Counted from the stretch's first letter, positions 33,955-43,044 are shown. The stretch is DNA of 52,443 bases from an uncultured Oscillospiraceae bacterium (GCA_949935795.1 CATLFX010000015.1:1-52443); one strand, 5' to 3'. Translations and numbers: made by a program. Notes: generated by a model from the letters alone, not told the origin.

Positions 33955-35478
33955 ATGAAAACACCTACCACACTCATTATCATGGACGGTTTTGGCCTGT
34001 CCTCCTCCACCGCGGCGGGGGACAACGCCATCTACGCCGCCAACACCCCCAATCTGGACCGCATTTTTGCCGGGAACCCCTGCTGTAAGCTGTCCGCCTC
34101 CGGCCTGGACGTGGGCCTGCCCGACGGCCAGATGGGCAACAGCGAGGTGGGCCACACCAACATCGGCGCGGGCCGGGTGGTGTTCCAGGACCTGCCCAAG
34201 ATCACCAAGGCCATCCAGGACGGGGACTTCTTTCTGAATCCCGCCTACAAGAACGCCATGCTGGCCGCCAAGGAGGCCGGAAAGGCCGTCCACATCTACG
34301 GCCTGATGTCCAATGGCGGCGTCCACAGCCACATCACCCACATTCAGGCGGCGGTGAAGATGGCCCACGAGCTGGGCTGTCCCAAAATCTTTGTCCACTG
34401 CTTCATGGACGGCCGCGACGTGCCCCCCACCTCCGGCAAGGACTTCGTGGCCCAGATGAAGGAAACCTGCGACCAGTACGGGGCCCAGATCGCCACCATC
34501 TCCGGGCGCTACTACGCCATGGACCGGGACACCAACTGGGACAGGGTGGAGCGTTCCTACAAGGCCATGGTGTACGGCGAGAGCGAGCACCGCTTCATCG
34601 GCGACCCGGTGGGGGCCATGCAGGCCAGCTATGACGCGGGCGTCACTGACGAGTTCGTGGTCCCCGTCATCACCGCCGAGCACGCCGAGATCGGCGAGGG
34701 GGATTCCATCATCTTCATGAACTTCCGCCCCGACCGGGCCCGGGAGATCACCCGCACCTTCGTGGACCCCGACTTTAAGGGCTTTGAGCGCCGCAAAGGC
34801 TTTTTCAAGGTGAACTACGTGTGCACTACCTCTTACGACGCCTCCATGCCCAACGTGGTCATCGCTTTCCCCAAGGAGAGCCTGGACAACATCTTCGGCG
34901 AGTATATCGCCCAGCAGAACATGACCCAGCTGCGCATTGCCGAGACCGAGAAATACGCCCACGTCACCTTTTTCTTTAACGGCGGCGTAGAGACCGTCTT
35001 CCCCGGCGAGGACCGCTGCCTGATCCCCTCCCCCAAGGTGGCTACCTACGACCTCCAGCCCCACATGAGCCAGCCCGAGGTCACCGCCGAGGCAGTCAAA
35101 CGCATCAAGAGCGGCAAGTACGACGTGGTCATCCTCAACTTCGCCAACTGCGACATGGTGGGCCACACCGGCGTGTTCGACGCCGCCGTCAAGGCCGCCG
35201 AGGCGGTGGACAACGGCGTGAACCAGGTGGTGAACGCCACCCGTGAGATGGGCGGCGTGGCCATCATCACTGCCGACCACGGCAACGCCGAGCACATGGT
35301 GGACACGGACGGCTCCCCCTTCACCGCCCATACCACCAACCTGGTGCCCTGCTGTGTGGTGGGCGCGGACGTGAAGCTGCGGGACGGCCGCCTGGCCGAC
35401 CTGGCCCCCACCATGCTGGACCTGATGGGCCTGAAGCAGCCCGCCGAAATGACCGGCCAGACCCTAATCGTCAAGTAA
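33955..35478 (+). CDS. gpmI: 2,3-bisphosphoglycerate-independent phosphoglycerate mutase
   Basis: Interconverts 3- and 2-phosphoglycerate using two manganese ions and a phosphoserine. The 507-residue protein has the alkaline-phosphatase-type N-terminus (LIIMDGFG), the catalytic S63 in QMGNSEVGHTNIGAG, HCFMDGRDVPPTSG, NFRPDRAREITR, and the metal-binding NCDMVGHTG and TADHGNAEHM. It is full length. AGAGAGG lies about 9 nt upstream of the ATG. It sits in the glycolytic run between two unidentified small genes. Confidence 0.97.
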   Translation: MKTPTTLIIMDGFGLSSSTAAGDNAIYAANTPNLDRIFAGNPCCKLSASGLDVGLPDGQMGNSEVGHTNIGAGRVVFQDLPKITKAIQDGDFFLNPAYKNAMLAAKEAGKAVHIYGLMSNGGVHSHITHIQAAVKMAHELGCPKIFVHCFMDGRDVPPTSGKDFVAQMKETCDQYGAQIATISGRYYAMDRDTNWDRVERSYKAMVYGESEHRFIGDPVGAMQASYDAGVTDEFVVPVITAEHAEIGEGDSIIFMNFRPDRAREITRTFVDPDFKGFERRKGFFKVNYVCTTSYDASMPNVVIAFPKESLDNIFGEYIAQQNMTQLRIAETEKYAHVTFFFNGGVETVFPGEDRCLIPSPKVATYDLQPHMSQPEVTAEAVKRIKSGKYDVVILNFANCDMVGHTGVFDAAVKAAEAVDNGVNQVVNATREMGGVAIITADHGNAEHMVDTDGSPFTAHTTNLVPCCVVGADVKLRDGRLADLAPTMLDLMGLKQPAEMTGQTLIVK

Positions 35479-35506
35479 AACACACCCGCAGAAAGGAGAC
35501 TGCCCC

Positions 35507-35653
35507 ATGTCAGGCGAAAAGGAAATGCTCATGGTTCAAAAAGCTACAATGTATGATCTAAAGCGAATTTTGGAGCAGGACCCCGATAAGACCTATACGG
35601 TCGAGGAGCTGAAACAGCTCATTGACGCCTATATTCAGGGCATGGAACAGTAA
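35507..35653 (+). CDS. Small protein between gpmI and eno
   Basis: A 48-residue acidic, helical protein beginning MSGEKEMLMVQKATMYDLKR, with DPDKTYTVEELKQLIDAYI near the end. AAAGGAG is 8 nt upstream and the gene lies 28 nt after gpmI. No membrane segment and no family that I recognise. The pattern (short helix, Asp/Pro loop, longer helix) suits a small protein-protein adaptor, but this is only a guess. Confidence 0.72.
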   Translation: MSGEKEMLMVQKATMYDLKRILEQDPDKTYTVEELKQLIDAYIQGMEQ

Positions 35654-35703
35654 CCCTACCACTTGGTCTCTGAGGCGTACGCCTCTTATACCTATACCTT
35701 TGA

Positions 35704-37029
<1,326 letters not shown>

Positions 37030-37050
37030 TCAGGTTTTTACAAGCACTTT

Positions 37051-37079
37051 GGGCGGCGGAGGACACCTCCGCCGCCCTT
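37051..37079 (+). terminator. Terminator of the glycolytic operon
   Basis: GGGCGGCGGAGG (37051-37062) pairs perfectly with CCTCCGCCGCCC (37066-37077) over a 3-nt loop. Only TT follows, so some readthrough into the next gene is possible. Confidence 0.65.
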
Positions 37080-37103
37080 ACTACATCAAACAGGAGAAAA
37101 ACT

Positions 37104-37574
37104 ATGTCAATTCAGCGTGTCAAAGAATATTTTCGTTCTCTGGGCATGGAGGACCGGGTGCTGGAGTTCGACGTGTCCAGCGCCACCGTAGACTTGGCCG
37201 CCCAGGCTCTGGGGTGCCAGCCCTGCCGCATCGCCAAGACCCTGTCCTTCCTGGTGGATGGCCGCGCCATCCTCATTGTGGCCGCCGGAGACGCCAAGGT
37301 GGACAACCCCAAATATAAGGCCCAGTTCGGGACTAAGGCCAAAATGCTCACGCCCGAAGAAGTGGAGGAGCTGGTGGGCCACGCGGTGGGGGGCGTGTGT
37401 CCCTTCGCCGTCAACCAGGGCGTGACCGTCTACTTAGACCACTCCCTTAAGCGGTTTGAGACGGTGTTCCCCGCCTGTGGCAGCGGAAACAGCGCCATTG
37501 AGCTGTCCATTCCCGAGTTGGAGCAATACTCCGGCTGCGACTGCTGGGTGGACGTGTGCAAGGGCTGGCAGTAA
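37104..37574 (+). CDS. YbaK/EbsC-type aminoacyl-tRNA deacylase
   Basis: A 156-residue protein of the YbaK/ProX editing superfamily, which hydrolyses mischarged aminoacyl-tRNAs. Typical elements are CRIAKTLSFLVDG with the catalytic-pocket lysine, AAGDAKVDNPKYK, the GGVCPFAV glycine-rich loop and VYLDHSLKRFETVFPACGSGN. It is free-standing, not part of a prolyl-tRNA synthetase. AGGAG lies about 8 nt before the ATG. A triple repeat array begins 9 nt after its stop. Confidence 0.9.
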   Translation: MSIQRVKEYFRSLGMEDRVLEFDVSSATVDLAAQALGCQPCRIAKTLSFLVDGRAILIVAAGDAKVDNPKYKAQFGTKAKMLTPEEVEELVGHAVGGVCPFAVNQGVTVYLDHSLKRFETVFPACGSGNSAIELSIPELEQYSGCDCWVDVCKGWQ

Positions 37575-37582
37575 GGGCAAGA

Positions 37583-37698
37583 GGATACTTTTTCTTGAAA
37601 GAAAAAGTATCCAAAAAGAACTTTAGTCCGCTGACGTTCGCAGGCAGGCGTTGGGTCATTGCCGCCCGGCGACGGACAGGCCGTTTGACACACAGTGC
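37583..37698 (+). repeat. Hairpin-headed repeat, ybaK locus, copy 1
   Basis: A 14-bp stem (37583-37596 with 37599-37612) begins 9 nt after the YbaK-type gene's stop and is followed by CAAAAAGAACTTTAGTCCGC, TGACGTTCGCAGGCAGGC and a GC-rich tail with GACGGACAGGCCGTTTGACA. Confidence 0.9.
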
Positions 37699-37809
37699 AC
37701 TTTTTCTTGAGAGAAAAAGTACCAAAAAGGACTTTAGTCCGCTGACGTTCGCAGGCAGGCGTTGGGTCATTGCTGCCCGGCGACGGACAGGCCGTTTGAC
37801 ACACAGTGC
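37699..37809 (+). repeat. Hairpin-headed repeat, ybaK locus, copy 2
   Basis: Direct repeat of copy 1 with a 111-bp period. The head hairpin (37699-37720) has one G-U pair. The tail is almost identical to copy 1 (one difference in TTGCTGCCCGG). Confidence 0.9.
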
Positions 37810-37891
37810 ACTTTTTCTTGAGAGAAAAAGTACCAAAAAGGACTTTAGTCCGCTGATGTTCGCAGGCAGGTACTGTTCCACAGCCGCCTGG
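37810..37891 (+). repeat. Hairpin-headed repeat, ybaK locus, copy 3 (truncated)
   Basis: Same head and CAAAAAGGACTTTAGTCCGC as copy 2. The tail switches to CAGGTACTGTTCCACAGCCG, which matches the ABC-locus copies, then breaks off at the end of the convergent pseudogene. Confidence 0.85.
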
Positions 37892-37892
37892 C

Positions 37893-38170
37893 TCTCCCGC
37901 CACAGGGCAAACACCGTCTTCACGCTTTGGTGACAGCGTCGCCGCACACCAACAATACGCGGGAGCGGCGCAGCAGGTCCCGGCTCATGTCAATGCTGCT
38001 CTTGTGCTCCTCCGGCACTGCGTCATTGAGAAACAGGGGGAGATACAATGTGGGGCAGATAGGTGAAAAGCCCGCCTCATAAACGGCCCGACAGTACCGG
38101 GTGGCCTGTTCCGCCGCTTCCGTGGGATCGCCGCTCCATGCGGCGTGACATACATCAAAGGCATTTTCAT
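37893..38170 (-). pseudogene. Frameshifted DUF7768/DUF4406-like gene remnant
   Basis: A ribosome binding site (CGGAGG) and ATG at 38170 open MKMPLMYV. The conserved body then continues in another frame: CHAAWSGDPTEAAEQATRYC, EAGFSPICPTLYLPLFLND, DLLRRSRVLLVCGD. A 4-nt contraction in the TATG-rich start would explain the shift. After CGDAVTKA a TGA appears, where one missing base would restore MKTVFALW. The 3' end runs into repeat copy 3. The family resembles nucleoside deoxyribosyltransferase-like proteins of phages and clostridia. Family name from memory, moderate certainty. Confidence 0.65.
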
Positions 38171-38247
38171 GTTCAAAACCTCCGTTCAGAATCAATAATT
38201 GGATAGAGTGGTGGTCGGGGAAGCGGATCGACTCCTTTTCTCCCCGT

Positions 38248-38271
38248 CCCTTTCCCAATCTTGGGAAAGGG
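38248..38271. repeat. Perfect hairpin upstream of the IS transposase
   Basis: CCCTTTCCCAA (38248-38258) and TTGGGAAAGGG (38261-38271) form an 11-bp stem. It could be a subterminal IS structure that blocks readthrough into the transposase, or a terminator. I could not match the IS ends. 38171-38326 otherwise holds no gene. Confidence 0.45.
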
Positions 38272-38326
38272 GGGCGGCTCTGGGGGATAAATCCACAGGA
38301 GCCCCCTACTCACAAGGGAAAGGCGC

Positions 38327-39361
38327 ATGAATGAAGCGGGAGTGGGGTGCGAAGGTATGCAGCTGAAATATCACATGATAACGATAGAAGACCTGGTGCC
38401 ACAAGATCATTTTTTGCGGAAGCTGGAAGCGGCGCTGGATTTGACATTCGTCTATGAGGAAATGGCGCATCTGTACAGCCGGAGGTATGGCCGTCCGCCC
38501 ATCGACCCTGTGGTCATAATCAAGTATTTGCTGGTAGGCTTTCTGTATGGCATCCCCTCGGAGCGGCAGATTGAGGAGCGGTACATGGACAGCAACGCGT
38601 TTCGCTGGTATCTTGGTATTGATCTGGATGAACGGGTGCCGGATCACAGCACGATCAGCCAGCTGCGGCGGCGGAAGCCGACGTTTCGGAAGGTGTTCCG
38701 GCGGTTGTTTGAGGAAGTGGGGCTGGAAACACTCAAAACGCGGACAGGCGGGCGGCGGAAGAAGCGCACCCGGAAGATCAAAAAAGATACCCGGCGGACG
38801 AAGAAACGGGTCAGCCGGACAGACCCCGAGGCCGGGCACATGAAACGGCCAGGGAAACCGCGGGGCCAATACTACCTTTCCCACCAGACTTTGGACAGCG
38901 ACCATGGGATCATCATCGGCCTGACCGTTACGCCGGGGGATGTCCATGATACGGTGCCCTATCTGGAACAGGTGGAATCTGTCCATCAAAGGGTCATTCC
39001 GCTGCGGGCTGCCGCCGCGGACTCGGCCTACGATTTTCCTCTGGCCCACCGGGAATTGGAGAAATTGGGGATCGATTTCTTTGTCCGGCCTCAGCCGGCT
39101 CATGACCGAACCAAGGTGGAGCTAAAACGGGATGCGTTCACGTATGACGCAGCGAAAGATGTTTACATCTGTCCAAACGGGAATGCTCTGCGTCCGAAAG
39201 GCCTGTACCGCAGCGACAGCGGCCTGTTCTGGGAATACTGGGCGGACAAGAAGGACTGCGGCAGCTGTCCTTTGCGGGAAAAATGTTTGAGCGCGGAGGA
39301 TCACTGCCTCCTTTCCGCCGTAGCTATGAACCTCAAAAGAATGATACGATGCCTGAATTGA
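38327..39361 (+). CDS. IS1182-like transposase, internally deleted (probably inactive)
   Basis: A 344-residue transposase with the family N-terminus (DLVPQDHFLRKLEAALDLTF, GRPPIDPVVIIKYLLVGFLY), RWYLGIDL with PDHSTISQLRRR, the zone of the first catalytic aspartate (TLDSDHGIIIG) and the second (AAADSAYDFPLAH). The cysteine cluster CGSCPLREKC follows. Full-length relatives then have about 70 residues bearing the third catalytic glutamate; here the frame jumps straight to LLSAVAMNLKRM. The deletion keeps the frame. The element probably cannot transpose unaided. Terminal inverted repeats were not found. Confidence 0.85.
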   Translation: MNEAGVGCEGMQLKYHMITIEDLVPQDHFLRKLEAALDLTFVYEEMAHLYSRRYGRPPIDPVVIIKYLLVGFLYGIPSERQIEERYMDSNAFRWYLGIDLDERVPDHSTISQLRRRKPTFRKVFRRLFEEVGLETLKTRTGGRRKKRTRKIKKDTRRTKKRVSRTDPEAGHMKRPGKPRGQYYLSHQTLDSDHGIIIGLTVTPGDVHDTVPYLEQVESVHQRVIPLRAAAADSAYDFPLAHRELEKLGIDFFVRPQPAHDRTKVELKRDAFTYDAAKDVYICPNGNALRPKGLYRSDSGLFWEYWADKKDCGSCPLREKCLSAEDHCLLSAVAMNLKRMIRCLN

Positions 39362-39381
39362 CGCTTAAAGGCGTCTTTTTT
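39360..39381 (+). terminator. Terminator after the transposase
   Basis: GACGC-TTAAAG-GCGTC followed by TTTTTT, overlapping the transposase stop. Confidence 0.75.
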
Positions 39382-39456
39382 CTTGCCCGGAACCAATCTG
39401 TATTAAATATTTTGAGACTTTGTCAACAGACCCATTTTGTCCCAAGGATAAGGGGC

Positions 39457-39485
39457 TGGACATTTATGCAAGAAAGTGCTATACT
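39457..39485 (+). promoter_or_regulatory. Promoter of the low-GC membrane protein gene
   Basis: TGGACA (39457-39462), 17-bp spacer, TATACT (39480-39485). Confidence 0.65.
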
Positions 39486-39541
39486 TAATTTTCCAAATAA
39501 GCTCGTTACTAACAAATTGGAATTGCTGTGGAGGGGCGGAT

Positions 39542-39973
39542 ATGAGAATCTACAATAAATCAGCATTTTTGTTTGGAATACTATGTGTAGGTGGATTGTT
39601 CCTTTTTGCTTTAGATATTATATCGGTTGATTGGTGGCAATGGGTACTCGCTATTGCTATTTCATGCAGATATTTGTATGTTGGCTTGTCCAAGACAGCC
39701 AATAAGCAGGCAGCTGCCATTCGTCAATCTTATAAAGAAACTGCTATTATGCTTTATGGTAAGTATGCTCTCGTCAAAACAAATTTACCGATTATTCTCA
39801 CAGTTTCCTTTTTTGGCATTGCTCTATTTATACGAGTTGCTTTTGATTTTATAACTTCCGTTGGTGTTGTAACTATCTTTTGTATTCTGTTGACAATTTC
39901 AGTAGTATATAGCATTAGTTTAGACCGAACTATTCAAAACACTATAAGAGATGAAATAGACACCGTACAATGA
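39542..39973 (+). CDS. Unidentified four-helix membrane protein (low GC)
   Basis: A 143-residue protein with four hydrophobic segments at about residues 8-28, 32-52, 82-103 and 108-130, and short basic loops (SKTANKQAAAIRQSYKE between helices 2 and 3). The gene is visibly AT-rich, unlike everything around it, and uses codons such as TTT, ATT and TAT freely, which indicates recent acquisition. It has its own promoter, a GGAGGGG site just before the ATG and a terminator, so it may be a small cargo gene. No family is recognised. It lies between an IS and a decayed recombinase. Confidence 0.7.
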   Translation: MRIYNKSAFLFGILCVGGLFLFALDIISVDWWQWVLAIAISCRYLYVGLSKTANKQAAAIRQSYKETAIMLYGKYALVKTNLPIILTVSFFGIALFIRVAFDFITSVGVVTIFCILLTISVVYSISLDRTIQNTIRDEIDTVQ

Positions 39974-40005
39974 ATTTGGGTTTTGAAACAAGCTGACACA
40001 TTAAA

Positions 40006-40034
40006 GGCAGCAGGCGTTTGTCTTGCTGTCTTTT
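40006..40034 (+). terminator. Terminator of the membrane protein gene
   Basis: GGCAGCA (40006-40012) pairs with TGCTGTC (40024-40030, one G-U) followed by TTTT. Confidence 0.55.
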
Positions 40035-40097
40035 CATAAGGAAACATCGCTTGACAATGGTAAACACACCATTGTGTAAGGCGCTGGGGGTAAAGAA

Positions 40098-41308
40098 TCA
40101 GATTTTCCACTCAAAGGAAATACAATCACCCGTGGCATGAACCTGGGAGAGAATCATATCGGCCACCTGCCGCCGGTCCTCGAAGTTGATGCTGTCCCAA
40201 TTCTCCAGGTGGGAGGACAGGAACTCGATCTTTTGCGGGGAGACCGTTCAGCGTTCAGCGCGGCGATTTCCTTAATGAGCCGCTGCCGGTTGTTGTCCAG
40301 GTCCTCGATTTTCCCGTTGGCGTAGGAGATCAAAACCGCGCTTGCCCGTCAGGGTATGGAATTGAGCCATCTTTTTTACCATTTCACCGCAAATAAACTG
40401 CTCAAATTCCCTTGTGCGGAGCGTCCCACAGCCCGGACAGCTTTTGTTGTCCGCCCGCTTGGAGCATCGCAGGTATTGAACGCCTGACGGGTTCCCCACG
40501 CTCATTAAGGCGTACCCGCAGCGGCCACACTTCACTTTCCCAGCCAGCCAGGTATTTTTCGCCTTGCGCCCGTTCTGGAACGTGGTGTTTGCCATCAGCT
40601 TTTTCCGGCAGCGGAGCCGCACATCCGCCGATACCAGCCCCTCGCTGGGAACCACCACAAGGATTTGGTCTTTCAGGTGTTTGTTTTTCCGCGCCTGTAC
40701 GTCCCGGCCCTGGTAGAGATAACAGACGTTTGTCCCCGCGAAGTCCGCCGCCTCGTTAATCACCACCGTACCCTGGCCTTTGAAAAATTCGTACATTTCC
40801 AGATCGGCCTGGGCGTAAATGGGGTTGTGGAGCATTTGGGAGATAAAGCCACGGGTCAGTTCCTTGTCGTAAATCAGGATACCCTCGCCCGCGAAAGAGG
40901 TGGAGTGCTGGACGTACATTTCAAACATCAGCCGGGCGATGTCCGTTGTTTCCGGGTCGGGCTTCATCATTTTTGTGCGGATGCCCTGAATGGTGGTGGG
41001 TTCCAGTTGGAAGCCGAACGGGGCCGCGCCGCTCATGTAAAAACCGCGCTGGCAGCGGGAATGGAGCGGCTGATCCTGTCCAGCTTGTAGACCACCACCC
41101 GCTTAATCAGGCCCCGCTTGATGTCGGCCATCAACTCCTGGAATTTGGGGCGGTCGGTGTTCTTGCCGGAATAGCCCTTGTCGGTGTACTGGCGGAAGTT
41201 ACCCCCTCTCAGCTCGTACTTGCAAAACTCGATTTGACTTTCAGTGCTGATACTGTCCTTGCGGTCTACCGGTTGCCGTCCGTAAATTGCATCTTCCCGA
41301 ATGTTCAC
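40098..41308 (-). pseudogene. Large serine recombinase pseudogene
   Basis: Pieces of one site-specific serine recombinase lie in order on the minus strand. The catalytic domain (41308-41033; DSISTESQIEFCKYEL, YTDKGYSGKNTDRPKFQELM, KRVVVYKLDRISRS) stops early. The recombinase and zinc-ribbon domains (about 41050-40330; RGFYMSGAAPFGFQLEPTTI, CGRCGYALMSVGNPSG) follow in another frame, with the stretch after DRISRS missing. The C-terminal coil continues in further frames (SYANGKIEDLDNNRQRL; KIEFLSSHLENWDSI) to a TGA at 40100-40098. At least three lesions, so inactive. It was probably the integrase of a mobilisable element now lost. Confidence 0.88.
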
Positions 41309-41362
41309 TTGGTATTCCTTTGCTATTTCAGTCCGCAGCTGCGGGAGGCCCTTTTTATATGA

Positions 41363-41629
41363 TCAAAGGTACAACGCCGCCCGATACTCTGCCAAGAACT
41401 CATGCCCCACCGCTGTCCTGTTTTCCCGGCTGAAACTCGCAGTTCGTATGGGACACACGTTCTTGACCATCTGGCCGCCCACGGAGCCCGCCTGACGGCT
41501 GGTCAGGTCGCCGTTGTAGCCCTGCTTCAGGTTGACGCCCACCTCGTTGGCCGCCTCCATCTTGAACTTATCCATGGCCTCACGGGCGCCGGGGACCACC
41601 AGACGGTTGGAATTATTGCTGTTAGACAT
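41363..41629 (-). CDS. Alpha/beta-type small acid-soluble spore protein with an altered C-terminus
   Basis: Coats DNA in the spore core and protects it from UV. The first 55 residues are canonical: VVPGAREAMDKFKMEAANEV, GVNLKQGYNGDLTSRQAGSV, GGQMVK. Family members end about 10-15 residues after GGQMVK; here an unrelated 33-residue tail (NVCPIRTASFSRENRT and on) follows, bringing the protein to 88 residues. AAGGAG is 9 nt before the ATG, and a sigma-G-like promoter lies upstream. The recombinase pseudogene begins 54 nt beyond the stop, so an insertion probably replaced the 3' end. Confidence 0.87.
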   Translation of the reverse strand: MSNSNNSNRLVVPGAREAMDKFKMEAANEVGVNLKQGYNGDLTSRQAGSVGGQMVKNVCPIRTASFSRENRTAVGHEFLAEYRAALYL

Positions 41630-41690
41630 ATCCTTGTTCTCCTTTTTGAATCTTGGTTGTTTTCTCTGTGCTGGATTGGGAATCCGAGCA

Positions 41691-41719
41691 TAGTTTGAGC
41701 GATCCCCGTTTTTATATGC
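41691..41719 (-). promoter_or_regulatory. Sigma-G-type forespore promoter of the SASP gene
   Basis: On the minus strand GCATA (41719-41715) and CAAACTA (41697-41691) are 17 bp apart, close to the sigma-G consensus (GHATR and CATXHTA). It fits the spore-protein gene 62 bp downstream. Confidence 0.6.
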
Positions 41720-41814
41720 GGCCGCACACGCTGGTAAATTCCGCTTGTATTGGAAAGGCGCCTGTCCTGCCAGCCACCGTCACCGCTGCGTGGACATCAT
41801 TGCTTTGTAAAAAG

Positions 41815-41856
41815 AAACGCGGAGGGCATGGTGCGCACCATGCCCTCCGCGTTTTT
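41815..41856. terminator. Bidirectional terminator between pepP and the SASP gene
   Basis: A perfect 20-bp palindromic stem (41815-41834 with 41835-41854) with T-runs on both sides, 60 nt past the peptidase stop. Confidence 0.85.
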
Positions 41857-41914
41857 ATATTTTTATTGTATGTGTCAATTTAATGAAGCAGCTTCCACCG
41901 CGGACTCGGGGGCC

Positions 41915-42979
41915 TCAGAGAATGATGAGTTGCTTGGGAGAGTGGGTGATGTCGATGCAGCCGTCCTCGGTGAGCATAATCACGTCCTCAATGCGCACAC
42001 CGAACTTCCCCGGCAGATAAATGCCCGGCTCGGCGGACAACAGGGCCCCGGCGGGAATGGGCTTTTTATTGCGGGTATGGAATCCGGGGTTCTCGTGGAT
42101 CTCAATGCCCAGGGAATGGCCGAAGCCGTGGCCGAAATAGTCCCCGTAGCCCGCCTCTTCGATGACCTTGGCCCCGGCCTCGTGGACCTCCTTGCCGGTG
42201 ACACCGGCGCGGGCCGCGGCAATGCCCGCCAGCTGGGCCTTGAGGACGGTGTTGTAGACGAACTCCATCTCCTCGCTGGGCTGGCCGATGGCCACGGTGC
42301 GGGTCATGTCGGAGCAGTAGCCGCCCACCTTGCAGCCGAAGTCCATGGTGACGAACTGGCCCTTCTGGATCACGTCCGGGCCGGGGACGGCGTGGGGCTT
42401 GGAGCCGTTGGCCCCGCAGGCCACGATGGGGTCGAAGGAATTGCGCTCCGCCCCCTTCCGGGCCATGATGTAGGTGAGCCGCGCGGCCACCTCCTGTTCG
42501 GTGAGGCCGGGCTTCAGGAAGTTCAAAATCTCCAGCAGGGCCTCGTCGGTGATGCGCTGGGCCTCCTTCATGGCGGCCAGCTCCCCGGCGTCCTTCACCA
42601 TCCGCAGCTCGGTGAGCAGCTGGGAGGCGGGGACAAACTCGGCCTCCACCTCCTTGGTCCACGCGGTGTGGGCGGCCACGGACATGTACTCCTCCTCAAA
42701 GCCCAGCTTGGCCACGCCGTTTTCCTTCACCAGGCCGGCCACCAGCTTGTGGTAGCCCACCCCTTTGGGAGGCAGGGCTACCTCCGCCCCGGTGATGAGG
42801 GCCTGCGCGGCCTCAATGTACCGGGAGTCGGTGTAGTACCAGGTCTTGCCCGGGGTGATGAGGGCCACGCCCTCCCCGTGGAAACCCATGGCGTAGAACT
42901 CGCCGGGCTCACTGGTGATGAGCATGGCGTCCAGGCCCCGGTCCTTCAATTCTTCCGCGATTTTTTCAAAATGTGTCAT
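41915..42979 (-). CDS. pepP: M24-family aminopeptidase P (Xaa-Pro aminopeptidase)
   Basis: Removes N-terminal residues that precede proline. The 354-residue cytosolic protein has an N-terminal creatinase-like domain (LITSEPGEFYAMGFHGEG) and a pita-bread catalytic domain with five metal ligands: aspartates in VTMDFG and CSDMT, histidine in GHGFGHSLG, and glutamates in SAEPGIY and VRIEDV. ATG 42979 has GGAG 9 nt upstream; a TTG five codons earlier overlaps that site. A single-gene unit with a strong terminator. In clostridia this gene often precedes efp, which is not here. Confidence 0.94.
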   Translation of the reverse strand: MTHFEKIAEELKDRGLDAMLITSEPGEFYAMGFHGEGVALITPGKTWYYTDSRYIEAAQALITGAEVALPPKGVGYHKLVAGLVKENGVAKLGFEEEYMSVAAHTAWTKEVEAEFVPASQLLTELRMVKDAGELAAMKEAQRITDEALLEILNFLKPGLTEQEVAARLTYIMARKGAERNSFDPIVACGANGSKPHAVPGPDVIQKGQFVTMDFGCKVGGYCSDMTRTVAIGQPSEEMEFVYNTVLKAQLAGIAAARAGVTGKEVHEAGAKVIEEAGYGDYFGHGFGHSLGIEIHENPGFHTRNKKPIPAGALLSAEPGIYLPGKFGVRIEDVIMLTEDGCIDITHSPKQLIIL

Positions 42980-43017
42980 TTGAACCATCTCCAATTATTT
43001 TAATCATATTCTTTGAT

Positions 43018-43044
43018 GTTCCCGCCCTCCCGGAGGGCGGGAAC
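43018..43044 (-). terminator. Hairpin after the small membrane protein gene
   Basis: GTTCCCGCCCTCC (43018-43030) pairs perfectly with GGAGGGCGGGAAC (43032-43044) 13 nt past the stop on the minus strand. The T-run is poor, so it may act as a 3'-end stabiliser rather than a strong terminator. Confidence 0.5.

Noticed and set aside
37583-37891. CRISPR array
   Set aside because: Only three long, nearly identical units with no short-repeat/variable-spacer pattern and no cas genes.
37430-37947. Minus-strand frames with repeated LPANVSGLK segments
   Set aside because: They are translations of the repeat units and carry no conserved protein signal.
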